DNA of 64,000 bases from Craterostigma plantagineum (Eukaryota > Streptophyta > Magnoliopsida > Lamiales > Linderniaceae), in assembly GCA_027422505.1 (NCBI GenBank), contig JAPQWV010000418.1:310001-374000 (forward strand), given 5' to 3'. Under the pieces are notes generated by a model. It did not search any database, had not been told where the DNA came from, and saw only the letters and a program-made list of their open reading frames with translations. The position numbers were made by a program, and so were the translations under genes. Every line of letters begins with the position of its first letter. The stretch's first letter is position 1. Shown here one piece after another: positions 33,346 through 47,607 of the stretch.

Positions 33346-34599
33346 GTTCATTCCTGTTAATCTGCTCATTTCGATCCATAACCCAAGCTGATTTTGAACA
33401 ATTTCGTGTTTGGATCGAGTATTCTTCGTTTTTTCGCTTGTTTTTGGTTTCCCTTTTACACCTCTGTTCGTCTGTCATGTTCTTCAGATTTTCTTCGCTG
33501 AGCTGAAAAATTATACGATCGAGAATTCAACGAAACTTCGCTGTCAATCGGCACTGTCGTCGAATTTTTTTTTCGATCGAAATACTTCTTCGACCGCAAA
33601 CCCGCTCGAGAAATATGTTCGACGCAAAATATGCCTGAGCTTCGTCTTGTTCAACGCAAGGTCTGATTCAACGCAAAATCTGTTATCGAGAAATCTGGTC
33701 AAGGCGTAAAACTCCGGACAACGCTCGTAAAATCTGATCGAGAAAGATTTACGATCGATAAATCATACTGAAATTTTTTTTGATCGAAAAACCATGTTTC
33801 ATCTTCCTCACTCGTTTCGCTCATTCATAGACTATTTGCATGGGAAATTGCAGCGAAAATTGCAACTAATTTCAGGGCAATTTACATTCCGAGTCCCAGA
33901 AATATCATTTTAGTCCCTGCTTTTACGTTTTGGTCCCAAATACTTTTCAATTAAGTCCAGAAAGTTCTGATCTAACCCTAAAGTTTCAATTTAACCCCAG
34001 AACTTTCTGTTTTATTCAATTCTCACTCATTTACACGATTTTACGATCGCAAATTTTGTTTAGTTGTTTTTTCAAAGTTTGTCGTCGCAAAACTTGTTTC
34101 TCGCTCGCAAAACCTTTTGCGGTCGAACAAATTTGATTTTAAAGGTTCAAAATATTAAAATCTCAAACGAAGACGTTTTATCAAATCGCAAAACTTTTAC
34201 GATCGTAAATCTATACATAACTGTTTGAAATTCAAAACTATTTTCTAGAAACAGTACCTCGTCGAAAAAAAATTTTTACAATCGAAAACAGTGCTCTACA
34301 TCTTCTCTCGAAAAACAACTTTTACTCGAAAATTATTTTCGATCGAATACATTGCTTTATATTGACATTAAAAAAAAACTTACTAAAATTTTCGATCGAA
34401 AACAGTAACATCCTACACATTATAGAAAAAGCTTTTGGTATTACTCTAAGAATTTTTAATCAAACATTATTAAACCAAAAACTTTTCCAAACTGAAATTT
34501 TAAAAGCCAAATATTTTAATCGATATTAAAAAATTCGAATCCATAAAACACATTACGATCCAAATTATCCAACCAACAAAACTTAAAAAGAAAAATAAA
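33338..34599 (+). other. leader of the Gag-only element, unit 3
   Basis: Full-length leader from the junction to the Gag start. Has CGAAGACG at about 34168, shared with unit 4 only. No LTR or primer site. Confidence 0.8.
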
Positions 34600-36201
34600 A
34601 TGGATCAAGATTTAAAAGACTTCGAACAACAATTAAAATTAATTACACAAATACTAAGAGAACAGGTGTCAAAGACTAAGTCCTCATCCAATTCGGAGAA
34701 CAAAGAAAAGAATTCTAGCCTTAAACCAAAGGAGAGCTACGACTTGATGGCCTATCACGAAGATAAATCAAACCATCTAGCTCTCATGGCTCGAGTTGAG
34801 GATACCTCTGAAGCGAGCTTGTCGAAGAAAACGAGCGATGAAGAGGCTGACACGTCTTCTCTGGAGGTAGTTGTTTCTAACTCTACATTGTTGAACATGT
34901 TAGAATCCTTACAAACTAGGTATGCTAACATGAAAAATGAGCAGAAAAGTACAAAAGAGTTAGAAGAAAAATTATCTAAGTCTGAGGAGAAAATAGCTAG
35001 TCTCGAATTAGAACTTAGAAGCTCTAATGCGAAAATAGATGAACTAACTAAGAGCTCGAAAATTAATGAGACTAAGACGCCACATTTAGAGGCGCATAGC
35101 TCAAAAGTTAAGGAATTAGAAGACAGACTAGAAAATAACTACAATTGTTTGGCTAGGAACCTCGATGAGAAAGCTAGCCTCAACTGTAGATTAACAAATG
35201 CCATCTATAAGATCACTAGTCTAGAATCTCAATTAGACAATTCTAATGCTAAGATTAGTGAACTGACCAATAGCATAGACGCCTGTCAAGTCGAGAAGAG
35301 CACTGCTCAAAATACGAAGCTATACTCTAAGATTAAACAATTAGAAGATCTTCTTGCGACTTCTAAGCCCGAGGAAACAAAATCTCATCATTCTGAAAAT
35401 TCTTCTTCCGTCGATATATCTCATATTCTTAAAAAATGAGAGGATTTAAATGCTATATTAGAAACGGAAAGAAAGAATTTTGAAGCGGAAAAGAATGCGC
35501 TTTTATTGGAAATATCTAATCTCAAAGCTTCCTCACAAGAAAAGTTAATCTTTATGCAGGTTAAGAAAGAGAAAGAGCCTTTGAGCACCAATAGATCAAA
35601 TACTCCAATTTCTAGAGCAGTTACTTCTACATGTTCGTTAAAGCCTATCAATTTTAGAAGTACAAACTTTGAAAGTGGCTCTTCCTCCGCCAAGAAAATT
35701 TTTCACGTAAATAATTCAAGTTCTAGCGCACAAACTTCATCGTGTGTTTCAAATGATTCTACTAACTTTTCACTTAAAAAGCCTAGAAATAATTTTCGAA
35801 ATTCTTATTCTCATGTGAAAAATGTGCATTCTCCACGTAGGAATTACGACATTTCTACTTTACATGCTTATCACTCTATTTGCTCGTATTCTTACATGAA
35901 GTACCCAGTCAATATTCGTTCCGAAAAGCATTTATTATGACTAGGTACTGAGAGAACCTTTACAAGTACACATTCTAGAAGCACATATTCACATGCTAGA
36001 ATTACTTATCCGTGTAAAATCAAGCAAAAATGGATTCCTAAGTTGGATATCAAGTCACAAAGTCCTAGTCAAATATGGACTCCTAAGACTACATCTTCGA
36101 CCAACTTAGGCTCACAATCTAATTTTACACGATTTACGACTAACTCGTTTTCTGCTAATAAGGGAGGACCCATACGACAATGGGTACCAAAGTCCCGATA
36201 G
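34600..36201 (+). pseudogene. Gag-like coiled-coil protein, unit 3 (best preserved)
   Basis: Open from ATG 34600 to TGA 35437-35439 (279 codons): acidic LALMARVED block then heptad-rich coiled coil with ELEDRLENNYNCL. The frame continues beyond this single TGA to a second in-frame TGA (35938-35940), then on to TAG at 36199-36201 after the WVPK tail. No frameshift seen in this unit, so it is the cleanest copy. The protein might be produced as 279 residues, with the rest dead, or the TGA may be a recent mutation. Confidence 0.78.
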
Positions 36202-36339
36202 TTTTGCAGATTTTCCTCATTTATGGAATTCGACGTAGTGGCTCCACGTACATGATAAAGGGATGAGCCGTGAGCTACTACAATTAAGCTTCAATGAGGT
36301 ATATTTCAAACTTACGTATGCATATGAGTTTCGTTGAAA

Positions 36340-36371
<32 letters not shown>

Positions 36372-38561
36372 CCAATTTTCTTTCAAAACTTTTCAAATGA
36401 TACATTTCGATATGCATTTCATTGCTTTAAATGGTTTGAAAAATTTCAAATGCATATTATGAACGGAAACGGTAAATATCATTTTTCGATTATTACTTTT
36501 AAATGAGCTTTAATTGAGGGGGAGCTACTCATTATTTAATGAGGAGCAACCTTTATATTTTTTAAGAAGGAAGCACAAATTTTAATTCTTGAGGGGGAGA
36601 AAACTTACAATGACTGATTTAAGGGAATGAGATTCTTAATATTCGTCAAGCTAACTACGCAAATTTCTAGGGGGATAAAATTTGTTTTCGAAGCATTGTT
36701 TTTGGGGAGATATAAATATAATACTACTATATTAATAATGTACATATATATATATATATACATATACATATATCCGAAAAAGAAAGGAAATATGAAAAAA
36801 GTGAGATATAAAAAAAAGAGAAAAAGAAAAAAAAGGAAATATGAAAAAAAACCAAAACAAAAAAGCAAAACAAAAAAAAATCAAATTTGTTTGATATGCT
36901 TCCCGGTTTTATTCTCCCACATCCAAAGATGGACGTACCACGAAGAATCTCGAGCTTTCAAACGGACAAAATTTTCCAAAGACGACGGTGACGATCTAAG
37001 TGAGATCAAATGCTCAGTATTTTCATCGACCGGCCCCGGCTTACTAATTCAGCTAGAGCAACACTTCTCACGTACCCCGGAAGCACGAATTTCATGTTCC
37101 TATGGTTCAGTCTAATCCGACTTGATCCTAACCCTGGAACGCGTTGGAGCATTTGAGACCAAGCAAGATTATTTCGATGACGCCTAGGAAGTCTTTGAAG
37201 ACACATCACTCCCTTATCTCACATAATATTCGGACCAACCCCCATAGGTACAGGTGCTAATTTTAATTAGCTCCCGGGTAGAAGTCGTCGCATTAGGTCC
37301 AACGGCGCATGCACAACCGAGACTTACCCACTCGTCTATCTCTTAAAAGATAGGTGTTTCATAAATCACGGGGAACCACGTATGCTATCACCATTTCACT
37401 CGGAAACGGGAGATATTGAACTAAGTGGTATTTCGCCCCGTACCACGCTTTTAATGATCACTCCTGTCTAGTGTGTCCTCACTCCCCAAAATTTTCAAAT
37501 TTTTAGGACACATACACTTTTTAATACACCTAATCTTTGTGATTATGTTAGAACTTCCGTAGACATGTTCTTTTAAAGACATGCTTCTAGGATCGGAAGG
37601 AAGTACGACCGTTGCAACATCAAAGCAACAACGGTTTCAGCCATCTTCTATGAGCTTTGCTCCTAGTTGATGTCAACGGGACGCCTATGTGGCCCCGGTA
37701 CTCATTTCGACGGATTGCCTTTGTGGCTCCGTCCGGTTATTACCCACACCGACCTTTTTGTATGTATTTTTCTACCTCCAAATTAAACATGCCGACATCG
37801 TTCACACGATTCGCCATGAGGGGGAGAAGGGGTTATGCATACACAATCGGTCGGTTCACCTACCAAATTCTGCCGCGCGTACCACTCTGAAACCGGGCTC
37901 TCTCACAACGCCACATTCAAAGGAAGCTCCGTACAACTTTAAAAAAATCAAAGAAAGAGACGACCTACCTTCTTCTGGAATTAGAGACGCTTCTTCGAGG
38001 CCGAACCAGACAACTTCCATTCGGAGAAGACGAATCTGGCGAAACGGAGAAGATGGCTAAACCCCGGGCCCTCTCCTCAATGTTCTCAAGCCCCTTGTTT
38101 CCGGAAGAAGAAGCAAGGACCGAGGACCGAACGACACGTAATTCAAGCATCATCAAGGACTGAAGTTGCCAACCGTGTCCACTGCATCAAGGAGCGAAGT
38201 TGCCACCATGTCCACTGCATCAATGATCGAAGTTGCCAACCGTGTCCACCTCTCCAAACCTCACATCGAACTCCCTGATCTCAACATAAGGTTGACCCAA
38301 ATAGGGGGAGTTTCGAGTTTTATGTGCTTTCAACGGGAGAAATGGAACGTGGACTTTCCAAAATTCGGCAAGAACTTCGTACATCTTACGGCATCTGGGA
38401 GAAGAACTTCAAAAGAAGATTCGACGAAAAAGCCGATGCCTAGAAGACCAAGTGAGCTTGAAGACATTCTAAAGAGGAGATTTCAATGACTCGAGGACTT
38501 TTTCATTTGCAAGACAAAGACAACCCGCGCTATATTGGAAATTGGATACAAAGGGAGAGAT
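36202..38561 (+). other. 3' untranslated region with purine tracts, unit 3
   Basis: Same organisation as 10497-12869. AT tracts at 36340-36371 (interrupted by TATTAT) and 36742-36772. Purine tracts, 34-bp repeat and final purine tract are present. Confidence 0.75.
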
Positions 38562-38922
38562 TGTTGGAACTATTTAATTGTATTCAATTAATATAGTTGT
38601 CTTAATCTTGCTATACAAATTAGTAGTCTTGGACTAAATTGTAATTTATCATTTTGTAGGATTACTTGTGTAAATATACCACGAGGTGGTATATATAAGT
38701 GAACTCCTAAGAAAATTAGGAGTGCGCTTAGTATTGTTTCGGATCGCAAAATTAGAATTGGAAATTTTAAAGAGAAAATTTCAAGCGCCTTTGTGTTCTT
38801 CAACGTCGTTTCTCTCTCAAACCTCAACGTTGGTAAATCTCAATCATAAGTGTTCGAATTCTTCAGATTTACTATCCGATTCTTCGTAATTCGATCTAGG
38901 TTGGATATTAGGGGCCCTAACA
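38562..38922 (+). repeat. 3' LTR, unit 3
   Basis: 361 bp, TGTTGGAAC to GGGCCCTAACA, followed by AAAGG (38923-38927). Confidence 0.93.
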
Positions 38923-39959
38923 AAAGGTATGTATGATCAACACACTGTTGATGTTGGTAGGAGAACTTGCAGCTGTAAAAAATGGGATTTATCTGGTATT
39001 CCTTGCAAGCATGCGATTTCTGCTATATGGTGTAGACACGAAGACCCGGAGACTTATGTGCATAAGTTCTACAGTGTTGAATCATACAAAAAATGCTATC
39101 AAGGCTCAATTGCACCAATAAACAGTGCTGATTTATGGCCTAATCTTCCTTTAGCAGCTCCTCTGCCTCCCATCTATACCAACAATAAACCAGGCAGACC
39201 AAAGAAAATGAGAAGAAGAGAACCTGATGAACCCCCCAGCCAAAATCAAACACATGTCAAGAAGCTGCGAAGGGTGAATAAATGCAGGCTTTGTGGTCAG
39301 AGAGGTCATATTGCAAGAAAATGCAATAAGAGAGATCCACATGAGGTATCTACTGATGTTCCAGCTAATGAGGCTCCACTAGAAGTAGTTCCAGAGATTC
39401 CAGCTTATGAGGCTCCACTAGAAGTAGTTCTAGAGATTCGAGCTAATGAGATTCCGGTGTCACATGAGAATCCATGTTCAAGTACCGGGCCTAGAAAACT
39501 TCAGGTAATTTGTAGTTTATACTTAAGTATAGATATCATGAATATTGGAATTTTTTAATATTTTTATTTTCAGGTTAAAAAATATTTTGGGATGAGTAGA
39601 ACAAGAAGCCAAGCAAATCTCAAGCAACTCAAGTGCAGACTTCAAAGGTAGTTATGTGTGCAACTGGAATCTCAGTAAAGCTTAAGTAATTGTGCTGCAT
39701 ATTCAAATTGTATGACTGTATTTTGCAGCTCAAAAGCATAAGAGAGGACAATTTGCAGAATGGTAATTTGGCTTTTGTTAAAAGAGGGAGACCCTATACC
39801 ACTATCTCAAAATTGAAGGCTAGTATTGCTCCGAGAGGCAAGATTCATCTAGAGAGCCATAGCCAAAGTTCATCTCAGCCTACTACTGTCAGAAATCCTC
39901 CTTTCAAAACTGGAAAGTGTTGCATTCCTCTCAGCCTTGATGGTCGAATGTTAGTCTGA
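38923..39959 (+). pseudogene. MULE transposase 3' part, unit 3
   Basis: SWIM and CCHC region open over 38929-39558, probable donor at 39504, last exon ending TGA 39957-39959. Fragment without the catalytic half. Confidence 0.85.
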
Positions 39960-40481
39960 TATGATGTGCTTTTGTCACAGGCTAGTTTTTGTCATGTAGT
40001 TGTTGTGTTGGTTGGTTAGTTTAAGACTCTAGTTGCTGTGTTTCAGACCTGAAGTTGATGTGGTAACATGTTGTGTTTGACTAGCAAGTTGTGTTAATAT
40101 GCTATATCAGGATGTTATGTTAAGCTGGTAATTTTAGTTGCTCCGTTCACCTGTGTTAAGCCGTTGTTTCCGATAGCCCCGTCCCGCGGAAATCATTACC
40201 AAAAGCATTACATAAACCATTACATAGTGAATAAATCAATCACATAATTTACAAAGCCAACGTTACATAAATCATTGTACAAACCATTGCGGAAACTATT
40301 ACAGAAACAATTGTAGAAACCCTTGCAGAAACCATTACAGAAACCATTGCAAAAGCTAAGATGAAACCATTACACAAACCATTACATAATACTAGCTGAT
40401 AAACCATCGGATAAACTATCAGATAATTCTAGCTGATAAGCATAAAAATTGCTATTATTAATAGTAGCCCCAAGAGTAAAA
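39960..40481. other. convergent spacer with AAACCATTACA repeats, unit 3
   Basis: Matches 14262-14783, with degenerate repeats at about 40189-40384. No gene seen. Confidence 0.65.
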
Positions 40482-41077
40482 TTATGTAATTCTTTCTTCT
40501 ACAAGATATCTCCAAGGTATCACTTTCTCATATTTCTTCACCCTTCTCTTGCACGGCCCAATATCACTTCCTAACTGCATAATCTTATTCTTACAATCAC
40601 GTAATTCTTCATCCATTTGATTTTTCGACAGATTTTCCAAATTACTTGTGTGATTACCACGGATATTCAATTCTTGTAGGCAATCAATCCTTCCCTTCAT
40701 GAATATTATAATTTCATTTGATCTAGGACTCATCTCCGAATCCCACCACTCGAAAACATTACAACCATTTGACCTCTGCAACAAAATAGATGAATTATAT
40801 ATGTAACGTAATGAAACATATATAAATAATTTCAAAAATAAAAGATAGGAAATCAATTTAAATTATAAATTATGCTTCTAACCCGATAATGATGGCACAT
40901 CCGAAACCTCCTCCCAGGGTTTGTAGTCGTCCATGCCGTCAATAGCTGAAGCTCAAATCCACATTTGCAAAATAGAGGTTCGGTCGGAACAATCGCAGGG
41001 TTTGCGGGTTCATAGCGTAGCCTTCTACTGTTAATGGAGCTCGACGAAGCTGAAGATCTACTGCTCCTGTTTAAATT
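40482..41077 (-). CDS. GRF-type zinc-finger protein, unit 3 (exons open)
   Basis: Exon 1 about 41077-40883, intron 40776-40882, exon 2 40775-40482. Same GRF pattern as unit 2 and open across the splice. One substitution near 40554 changes a residue in the PCKRR segment (GCACGG against GCAAGG). No in-frame ATG seen in exon 1. Confidence 0.62.
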
Positions 41078-41155
41078 TCAGAATTTTTTCGGAGAAAAAA
41101 AAGCCTGACGCGTGCCCGAATTTTTGTGCATTTACTCTGTTTCAGCCATACCCAT

Positions 41156-41353
41156 TTTTTACTGTTTAGGGAAGGTGAGGAGGGTCACGTGAGCTGCGTG
41201 TGCCGTGCTTCCATTTAAATTGACGACATAACTAGCGCCGGGACTAATTTGGTTTATTTTTTTATAACATCGGGGACAAATTGGTCCCCGAAAAACATTG
41301 GGGACAAAATTGGTCCATAGGTTAAAAATCGGGGACCAATTTAGGTTTTATCC
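41156..41353 (-). repeat. MULE right TIR, unit 3
   Basis: Same as 15459-15657 with one base missing in GGGGACAAATTGG. Followed by GAGCGAGAAAG. Confidence 0.9.
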
Positions 41354-43447
41354 GAGCGAGAAAGTATTTCGATTTTAAAATAGTTTTGCGCTATGGAATT
41401 TTACGATCGAGAAAATTGATAGCGAGAAACTTGGTGAGTCGCCGAGAAAGTTTTCGATCGATAAAATCATCACTGTGCAAGTTTGCGATCGAGAAATTTT
41501 ATCGTCGAAAAATTAATTTTATCGCTGCTAAAATTCTCGACCAAGAATGAAAGTGAAATCAACTGTTTGCGACTGTAAGTTTTGCGCTCGAAATTTATTT
41601 TGCACCTATTATATCTATTTAGTTCAGTAATCTTTTCGCTCGCAAAAAATCCTAAAATTCAATTTCTGGATTGTAATTATTTTTCAATCTACGTTATCAT
41701 TCTTAACGGCTAAGTCAAAAGTTTAGCGATCAAAAAACTTTTTACAGTGCAAACGGTAGAAATATTGAAATTCAATTGACACTGTTTGTGAGCAAAAAAG
41801 TTCTTTGATGCCTTCAAATGGTGATATTCCAGATTAAGTCTTACTTCCAATCAAACTCAAATAACGCAGAGAATCAAAATAATCTACCTTAAAACGATCA
41901 AGAAACTTCGAAATTAACATAATATGCAGTATTAAACCTAGATTATGCTAACAGATTGGTCTTTACCCACTGCAAATAAGCATTCTAGTTCTCAGAATAT
42001 GAACAGATGAGAAATGAACACAGGATCATGTGAAATATATCACAATACAGATGCAAATGAGTTTAAATACACGATATTCCCTAAATGAAGTCAAATCTAC
42101 CTTCCAAAGCCGAAAATCAGAGGAAAAATCCAAAGATTTGAAGGATTTTGACGTTCGTCTTTTGAGAAAAAAAGCTTTTCGCACGAAAATTTGACTGTTG
42201 AATTTTGCGATCGAGGGTTTTAGCGTGTATTTAGGGATTTTCGATTACAAGCAATGATTTCGTTTAATTGGGCTGATTAGACGTTTTGCGAGACTTAGTG
42301 AATTTATGCCCATTACTGTTTACGATCGAGAAACTTACGATCGAGAAATTTTCTTTGGTTACTATTTACTTTTCGCTCGACGATTTCGATCGAAAATCAG
42401 TTGGTTCCTGTTTAATTTTCGCTCGTCAATATGAAGGCGAAAATTACAACTTGGTCCCAAAGTCAATTTTCGCTCAAGAAACTGCGAATGAACATTGAGA
42501 AATTCGCCCGAGTTTCTCGATGGTAAATTTTTCTATGTATGTCAGATTGATCCTAAGTTTAAAGAGTAAACCAAAAAATTGCTCCCCTAAATATAATATC
42601 GAATGTAATTAACTCCCTGTAATTTTTGAGCGGTGACAACTTGCTCCAAGGCTTGATCATCGAAAACATGTAACACTTAGAGTAAATTATCAAGAATATT
42701 TGAGTTAATTTTGGAAGCAATTTTACCAATTAGGCTCGGTACCTTTCTGAAAAAAATTTGTTAGATCCAACTCATAAAACAAGTTAGAGATCAAATGATT
42801 TAACCGTCAAAATTTTATATAATGCCGTATACTCCATGTCCGGAATAATTCGTGAAGTCCTCCTCTTTACTTCTGCAAAAAACTTAGAGAAAGAACATCA
42901 AGCAAGTTTGGAGTTTAAGACATATTATTGTATATGCTCCCCCTCAAATGATGCACCAAAAACGATTTGGTCATGAAAACACATAGAATCAATTGGCACA
43001 AACTAAATGAGTAACGCACAATTTAAACAATTTCACTTAGATACATGGTACCCGAATCATGTATTCAAAATGTTACGCGATGGTATGAGCATAAACAAGT
43101 AAAATCGCATTTAATCATTTCAGCGTAAATGCAAATTAAACTTGCATATCAGACTGTGCGAGAATTCTTTTATACGTATAATTTTTTAATCTTAAGCATA
43201 TTAATATTATTAATAGTATGAGGTCAGATTATTTTCCTACGATCATTCTCACGCCTAAAAATTTCACACGACACTTGAAAGGATCATATGCCGTCAAGTC
43301 ATGTCATCAAACTAAAGAGTCCTAAGTTCATAGTATGATCCATTTCGACAACTCTCACTAGGTTCACTCTAGCACTAGATTATTTTTACTTGGAATTTTT
43401 ATAATTATATCACTCAAGTCAACACAAGCAATATTAAGTCAATTTAC
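41354..43447. other. non-coding copia-related flank, unit 3
   Basis: Matches 15658-17751. No gene seen. Confidence 0.6.
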
Positions 43448-43631
43448 CTGTGATCGAAGCGTTTTTAATCTTTTACCTATGCGCAAGACCGTCGATTTGG
43501 AATCATAGAGACTGTAAGGGGTTTTAATTTGGTTCTTGACTTAGAAGGGAAGTTTTATCTTGGAATTGTGGACTAAAGATTTTCTTCCTTTTCTTCGTCG
43601 TCTTCTTCACCGACATTTTGATCTTATCCAT
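43448..43631 (-). pseudogene. possible first exon of the post-pol ORF, unit 3
   Basis: Same as 17752-17935, ATG at 43631 and donor at 43448. Partner exon absent in this unit. Confidence 0.33.
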
Positions 43632-44733
43632 CCTTAAATTTTTCATACTTGATCAAGCTGATGCTCCGCTTCTCTATGAGGCTGAGAGATTATCTAAGGC
43701 AAAGTTCTTCACGTTTGTTCTCGGGTTGATACCGTGCTTCTCTTCTTTTAATCCCTAGAGAGGTTTCAAAGATTATCGATTTGGAGAAGTTCAAAGTTAT
43801 GGAATTCGAACCCAAGGCCGTGCTCCTCTTCTCGTTGTCTCGATATAAGACCGGATTATCGTTGGAGAAGTTCACTTCGTGGTGCTCCCTTCCAGCCATT
43901 CTGACGAGTATACGAGATTATCGAAGGAGAAGTTCACAGCAAGATCCATGCCCTCTTCTTATGATTTCAATAATTAGGAAGGCAGGTTCTTTTGGACTAT
44001 TTATTGTGCGTTGAGCATTCCTCGTGTTCGTTTCCCATCTCCTTTTGTCATCATTTTCTTCTTTTCTTTTGTCGCCTTTTTCTCCCCCTCCTTTTCTCGT
44101 TTATGCAACCCTCTGAAATTTATGAATTACGGTTGAAGGCTTGATTGGGATACAAATGAGGAAAAGGATATCGAAGAAGGCTCAAAAGGGATGACTAGAG
44201 GAATTATTTCAAGGATGATATTGTCTCTGTGTAATGCCAAGTGAGGAATTTCCTAAGTGCTCTAATCATTTTCCTACGGAATTAGCGCAAGGTGAGTATG
44301 AAGCCAGGAATCACTAGTTAACACAAGCAATTGATGTGTGACTCGCTCAAGAATAGATCCATAGAAAAGAAAAATAAAAGGCCAGAATCCTCACTTATGT
44401 AAAGTGGCTTTGTGTCTAGTGTAGCAAACTAGTGACCTTTAGACAAAAGAATGCGACTAGACAGACAATATTAAGCAACAAATCAGTCTCATGTCAGTGA
44501 AATCTATTCGTGACGTAGATCGAGCATCCTAAAGATATCGTCATGCCCCTAATATTATACTTATATGTATAATATTTTTGTAGTTTTGAATTATTTAGTA
44601 TTATTATATTTTTATTTCAAAATTGAAATATTTAACGCAAGATATAACAGTTTTTAGTATAGAAAACACATAGCATAGAGCATGTGAAAGCACATAGATT
44701 CACATAGTGCACAAATTACGGGAGGTTCAACAT
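43632..44733. other. flank downstream of copia pol, unit 3
   Basis: Matches 30624-31725. Has TTTATTTCAAAATTG, shared with unit 4 only. No gene recognised. Confidence 0.6.
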
Positions 44734-46345
44734 GCCTAATTTTTCGACAAGGAATTGGAACCATATCCAATGCCTTGGTGAAAATGTCAGCTAGTTGATA
44801 TTCCGTTTTCGCAAAATACATGTCAATGGTGCCTTTTCTACGTGATCTTTTTAAAGTGATATCGTATGTCTATGTATTTTGTGCGTGAATGGTGAACAGG
44901 ATTGCACGTAATCACAATGGCACTTTGGCTATCGCTATAATGGGTATATTATTTAGATTGTACCCATACTCGCGAAGCTGAGTCCGCATCCATAGCATAT
45001 GCGAGCAACAGCTGGCGGCCGCGACATATTCTGCTTCAGCCATCGATGTTGAGACGCAGTTCTGCTTTTTGGATGACCAGCAAACCAGCTTTTTGCCTAG
45101 AAATTGAGCACCACCGAATATCATTTTCCTGTCCATTCGGCAACCTGCATAGTCAGCATCAGTGTAGCCAATTAGTTTGAAATTCATACCTTTAGGATAC
45201 CACAATCCTAAGGTAGATGTGCCCTTAAGGTAGCACAAGATTCACTTCACCGCAAGCATGTGAGATTCCTTAGGGTCGGCTTGAAAACAAGCACATAAAC
45301 AGGTGGCAAACATGATGTCCGGCCGGCTTGATGTGAGTTATAGAAGAGACCCAATGATGCTGCGATAGAGGGTGATGTCGATCGTTTTTCCATTGGGATC
45401 GGCATCCAACTTGCAGCTTGGTGACATAGGAGTGCTGAGGGGCTTACTCTGATCTTGATGGAACTTATTCAGAATATCCTTGATGTATTTGGTTTGACTG
45501 ATGAAAATCCCATCATCTAGTTGTCTGACTTGAAGCCCTAAGAAGAATTGCATTTCTCCCATGTGACTCATTTCAAATTTGCTCTTCATTAGATTTCCAA
45601 ATTTCTTGCAAAGCCGTGGATTTGTTGATCTGAAGATGATATCATCGACGTATACTTGGACGACTATCAGATCTTTGTCTTTTCATTTGATGAAGAGAGT
45701 CGTATCGATCGTTCCTCGAATGAATCCAGACTTCACGAGGAATTCATTCAGGACATCATACCAAACACATGGGGCTTGTTTTAGTCCGTAAAGAGCTTTA
45801 TCCAATCGGTAGACGTGATCGGGGTGTGCTTGATCAACAAAGCCTTCTGATCGAGCGACATAGACTTCTTCTTTTAACACGCCATTGAGAAAGGCAGTCG
45901 TAACGTCCATTTGGTAGACTTTAAAGTCTTTATGAGCCGCATAAGCCACGAAGAGATGAATGGCTTCGATTCGGACAACAGGAGCATACGTCTCGTCGTA
46001 GTCAATTCCTTCCTGTTGGTTATAGCCCGTTGCAACCAGTCTCGCTTCATTCCTAATCACTTCTCCATCTTCATTCTTTATGTTCTTAAATACCCGTTTT
46101 GTTCCGATGATTGTTTTCCCATGCGGATGCGGTACTAAGGTCCACACTTGAAGGCGTTCGAATTGATTAATTTCATCTTGCATGGAAGTAACCCAATCTG
46201 AATCCTTAAGTGCGTCGGCTACCTTGGTTGGCTAATTTTGGCTTAAGAAGCTGCTGAAGAGACTGTGTTGATGACGTGTCCGTGCTCCACTCGGAGGATC
46301 ACTAATAATCTGATCGGCTGGATGTGCTCGAGTCCATTTTTGTTC
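44734..46345 (-). pseudogene. copia RT/RNase H fragment, unit 3
   Basis: RT open over 45683-46183 without the two stops of units 1 and 2, but with a TGA at about 45681 (KW changed) and a TAA at 45338-45340 that unit 4 shares. RNase H is in frame (MIFGGAQFLG, MAEAEYVAAA) over 44912-45238. It has Arg after YVDDIIF like units 1 and 2. Truncated at 46345 by the junction. Confidence 0.9.
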
Positions 46346-46353
46346 AATTGATT
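46334..46353. other. tandem junction, unit 3 to unit 4
   Basis: CCATTTTTG-TTC-AATTGATTG, identical to the other two junctions. Confidence 0.85.
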
Positions 46354-47607
46354 GTTCATTCCTGTTAATCTGCTCATTTCGATCCATAACCCAAGCTGAT
46401 TTTGAACAATTTCGTGTTTGGATCGAGTATTCTTCGTTTTTTCGCTTGTTTTTGGTTTCCCTTTTACACCTCTGTTCGTCTGTCATGTTCTTCAGATTTT
46501 CTTCGCTGAGCTGAAAAATTATACGATCGAGAATTCAACGAAACTTCGCTGTCAATCGGCACTGTCGTCGAATTTTTTTTTTCGATCGAAATACTTCTTC
46601 GACCGCAAACCCGCTCGAGAAATATGTTCGACGCAAAATATGCCTGAGCTTCGTCTTGTTCAACGCAAAGTCTGATTCAACGCAAAATCTGTTATCGAGA
46701 AATCTGGTCAAGGCGTAAAACTCCGGACAACGCTCGTAAAATCTGATCGAGAAAGATTTACGATCGATAAATCATACTGAAATTTTTTTGATCGAAAAAC
46801 CATGTTTCATCTTCCTCACTCGTTTCGCTCATTCATAGACTATTTGCATGGGAAATTGCAGCGAAAATTGCAACTAATTTCAGGGCAATTTACATTCCGA
46901 GTCCCAGAAATATCATTTTAGTCCCTGCTTTTACGTTTTGGTCCCAAATACTTTTCAATTAAGTCCAGAAAGTTCTGATCTAACCCTAAAGTTTCAATTT
47001 AACCCCAGAACTTTCTGTTTTATTCAATTCTCACTCATTTACACGATTTTACGATCGCAAATTTTGTTTAGTTGTTTTTTCAAAGTTTGTCGTCGCAAAA
47101 CTTGTTTCTCGCTCGCAAAACCTTTTGCGGTCGAACAAATTTGATTTTAAAGGTTCAAAATATTAAAATCTCAAACGAAGACGTTTTATCAAATCGCAAA
47201 ACTTTTACGATCGTAAATCTATACATAACTGTTTGAAATTCAAAACTATTTTCTAGAAACAGTACCTCGTCGAAAAAAAATTTTTACAATCGAAAACAGT
47301 GCTCTACATCTTCTCTCGAAAAACAACTTTTACTCGAAAATTATTTTCGATCGAATACATTGCTTTATATTGACATTAAAAAAAAACTTACTAAAATTTT
47401 CGATCGAAAACAGTAACATCCTACACATTATAGAAAAAGCTTTTGGTATTACTCTAAGAATTTTTAATCAAACATTATTAAACCAAAAACTTTTCCAAAC
47501 TGAAATTTTAAAAGCCAAATATTTTAATCGATATTAAAAAATTCGAATCCATAAAACACATTACGATCCAAAATATCCAACCAACAAAACTTAAAAAGAA
47601 AAATAAA
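46346..47607 (+). other. leader of the Gag-only element, unit 4
   Basis: Full-length leader from the junction to the Gag start, with CGAAGACG as in unit 3. Confidence 0.8.

Larger units (their letters stand above)
33338..46345. repeat. tandem unit 3 (about 13.0 kb)
   Basis: Same content and order as unit 1. In the leader and near pol it carries variants shared with unit 4: CGAAGACG in the leader and no TGA in RT. Confidence 0.93.
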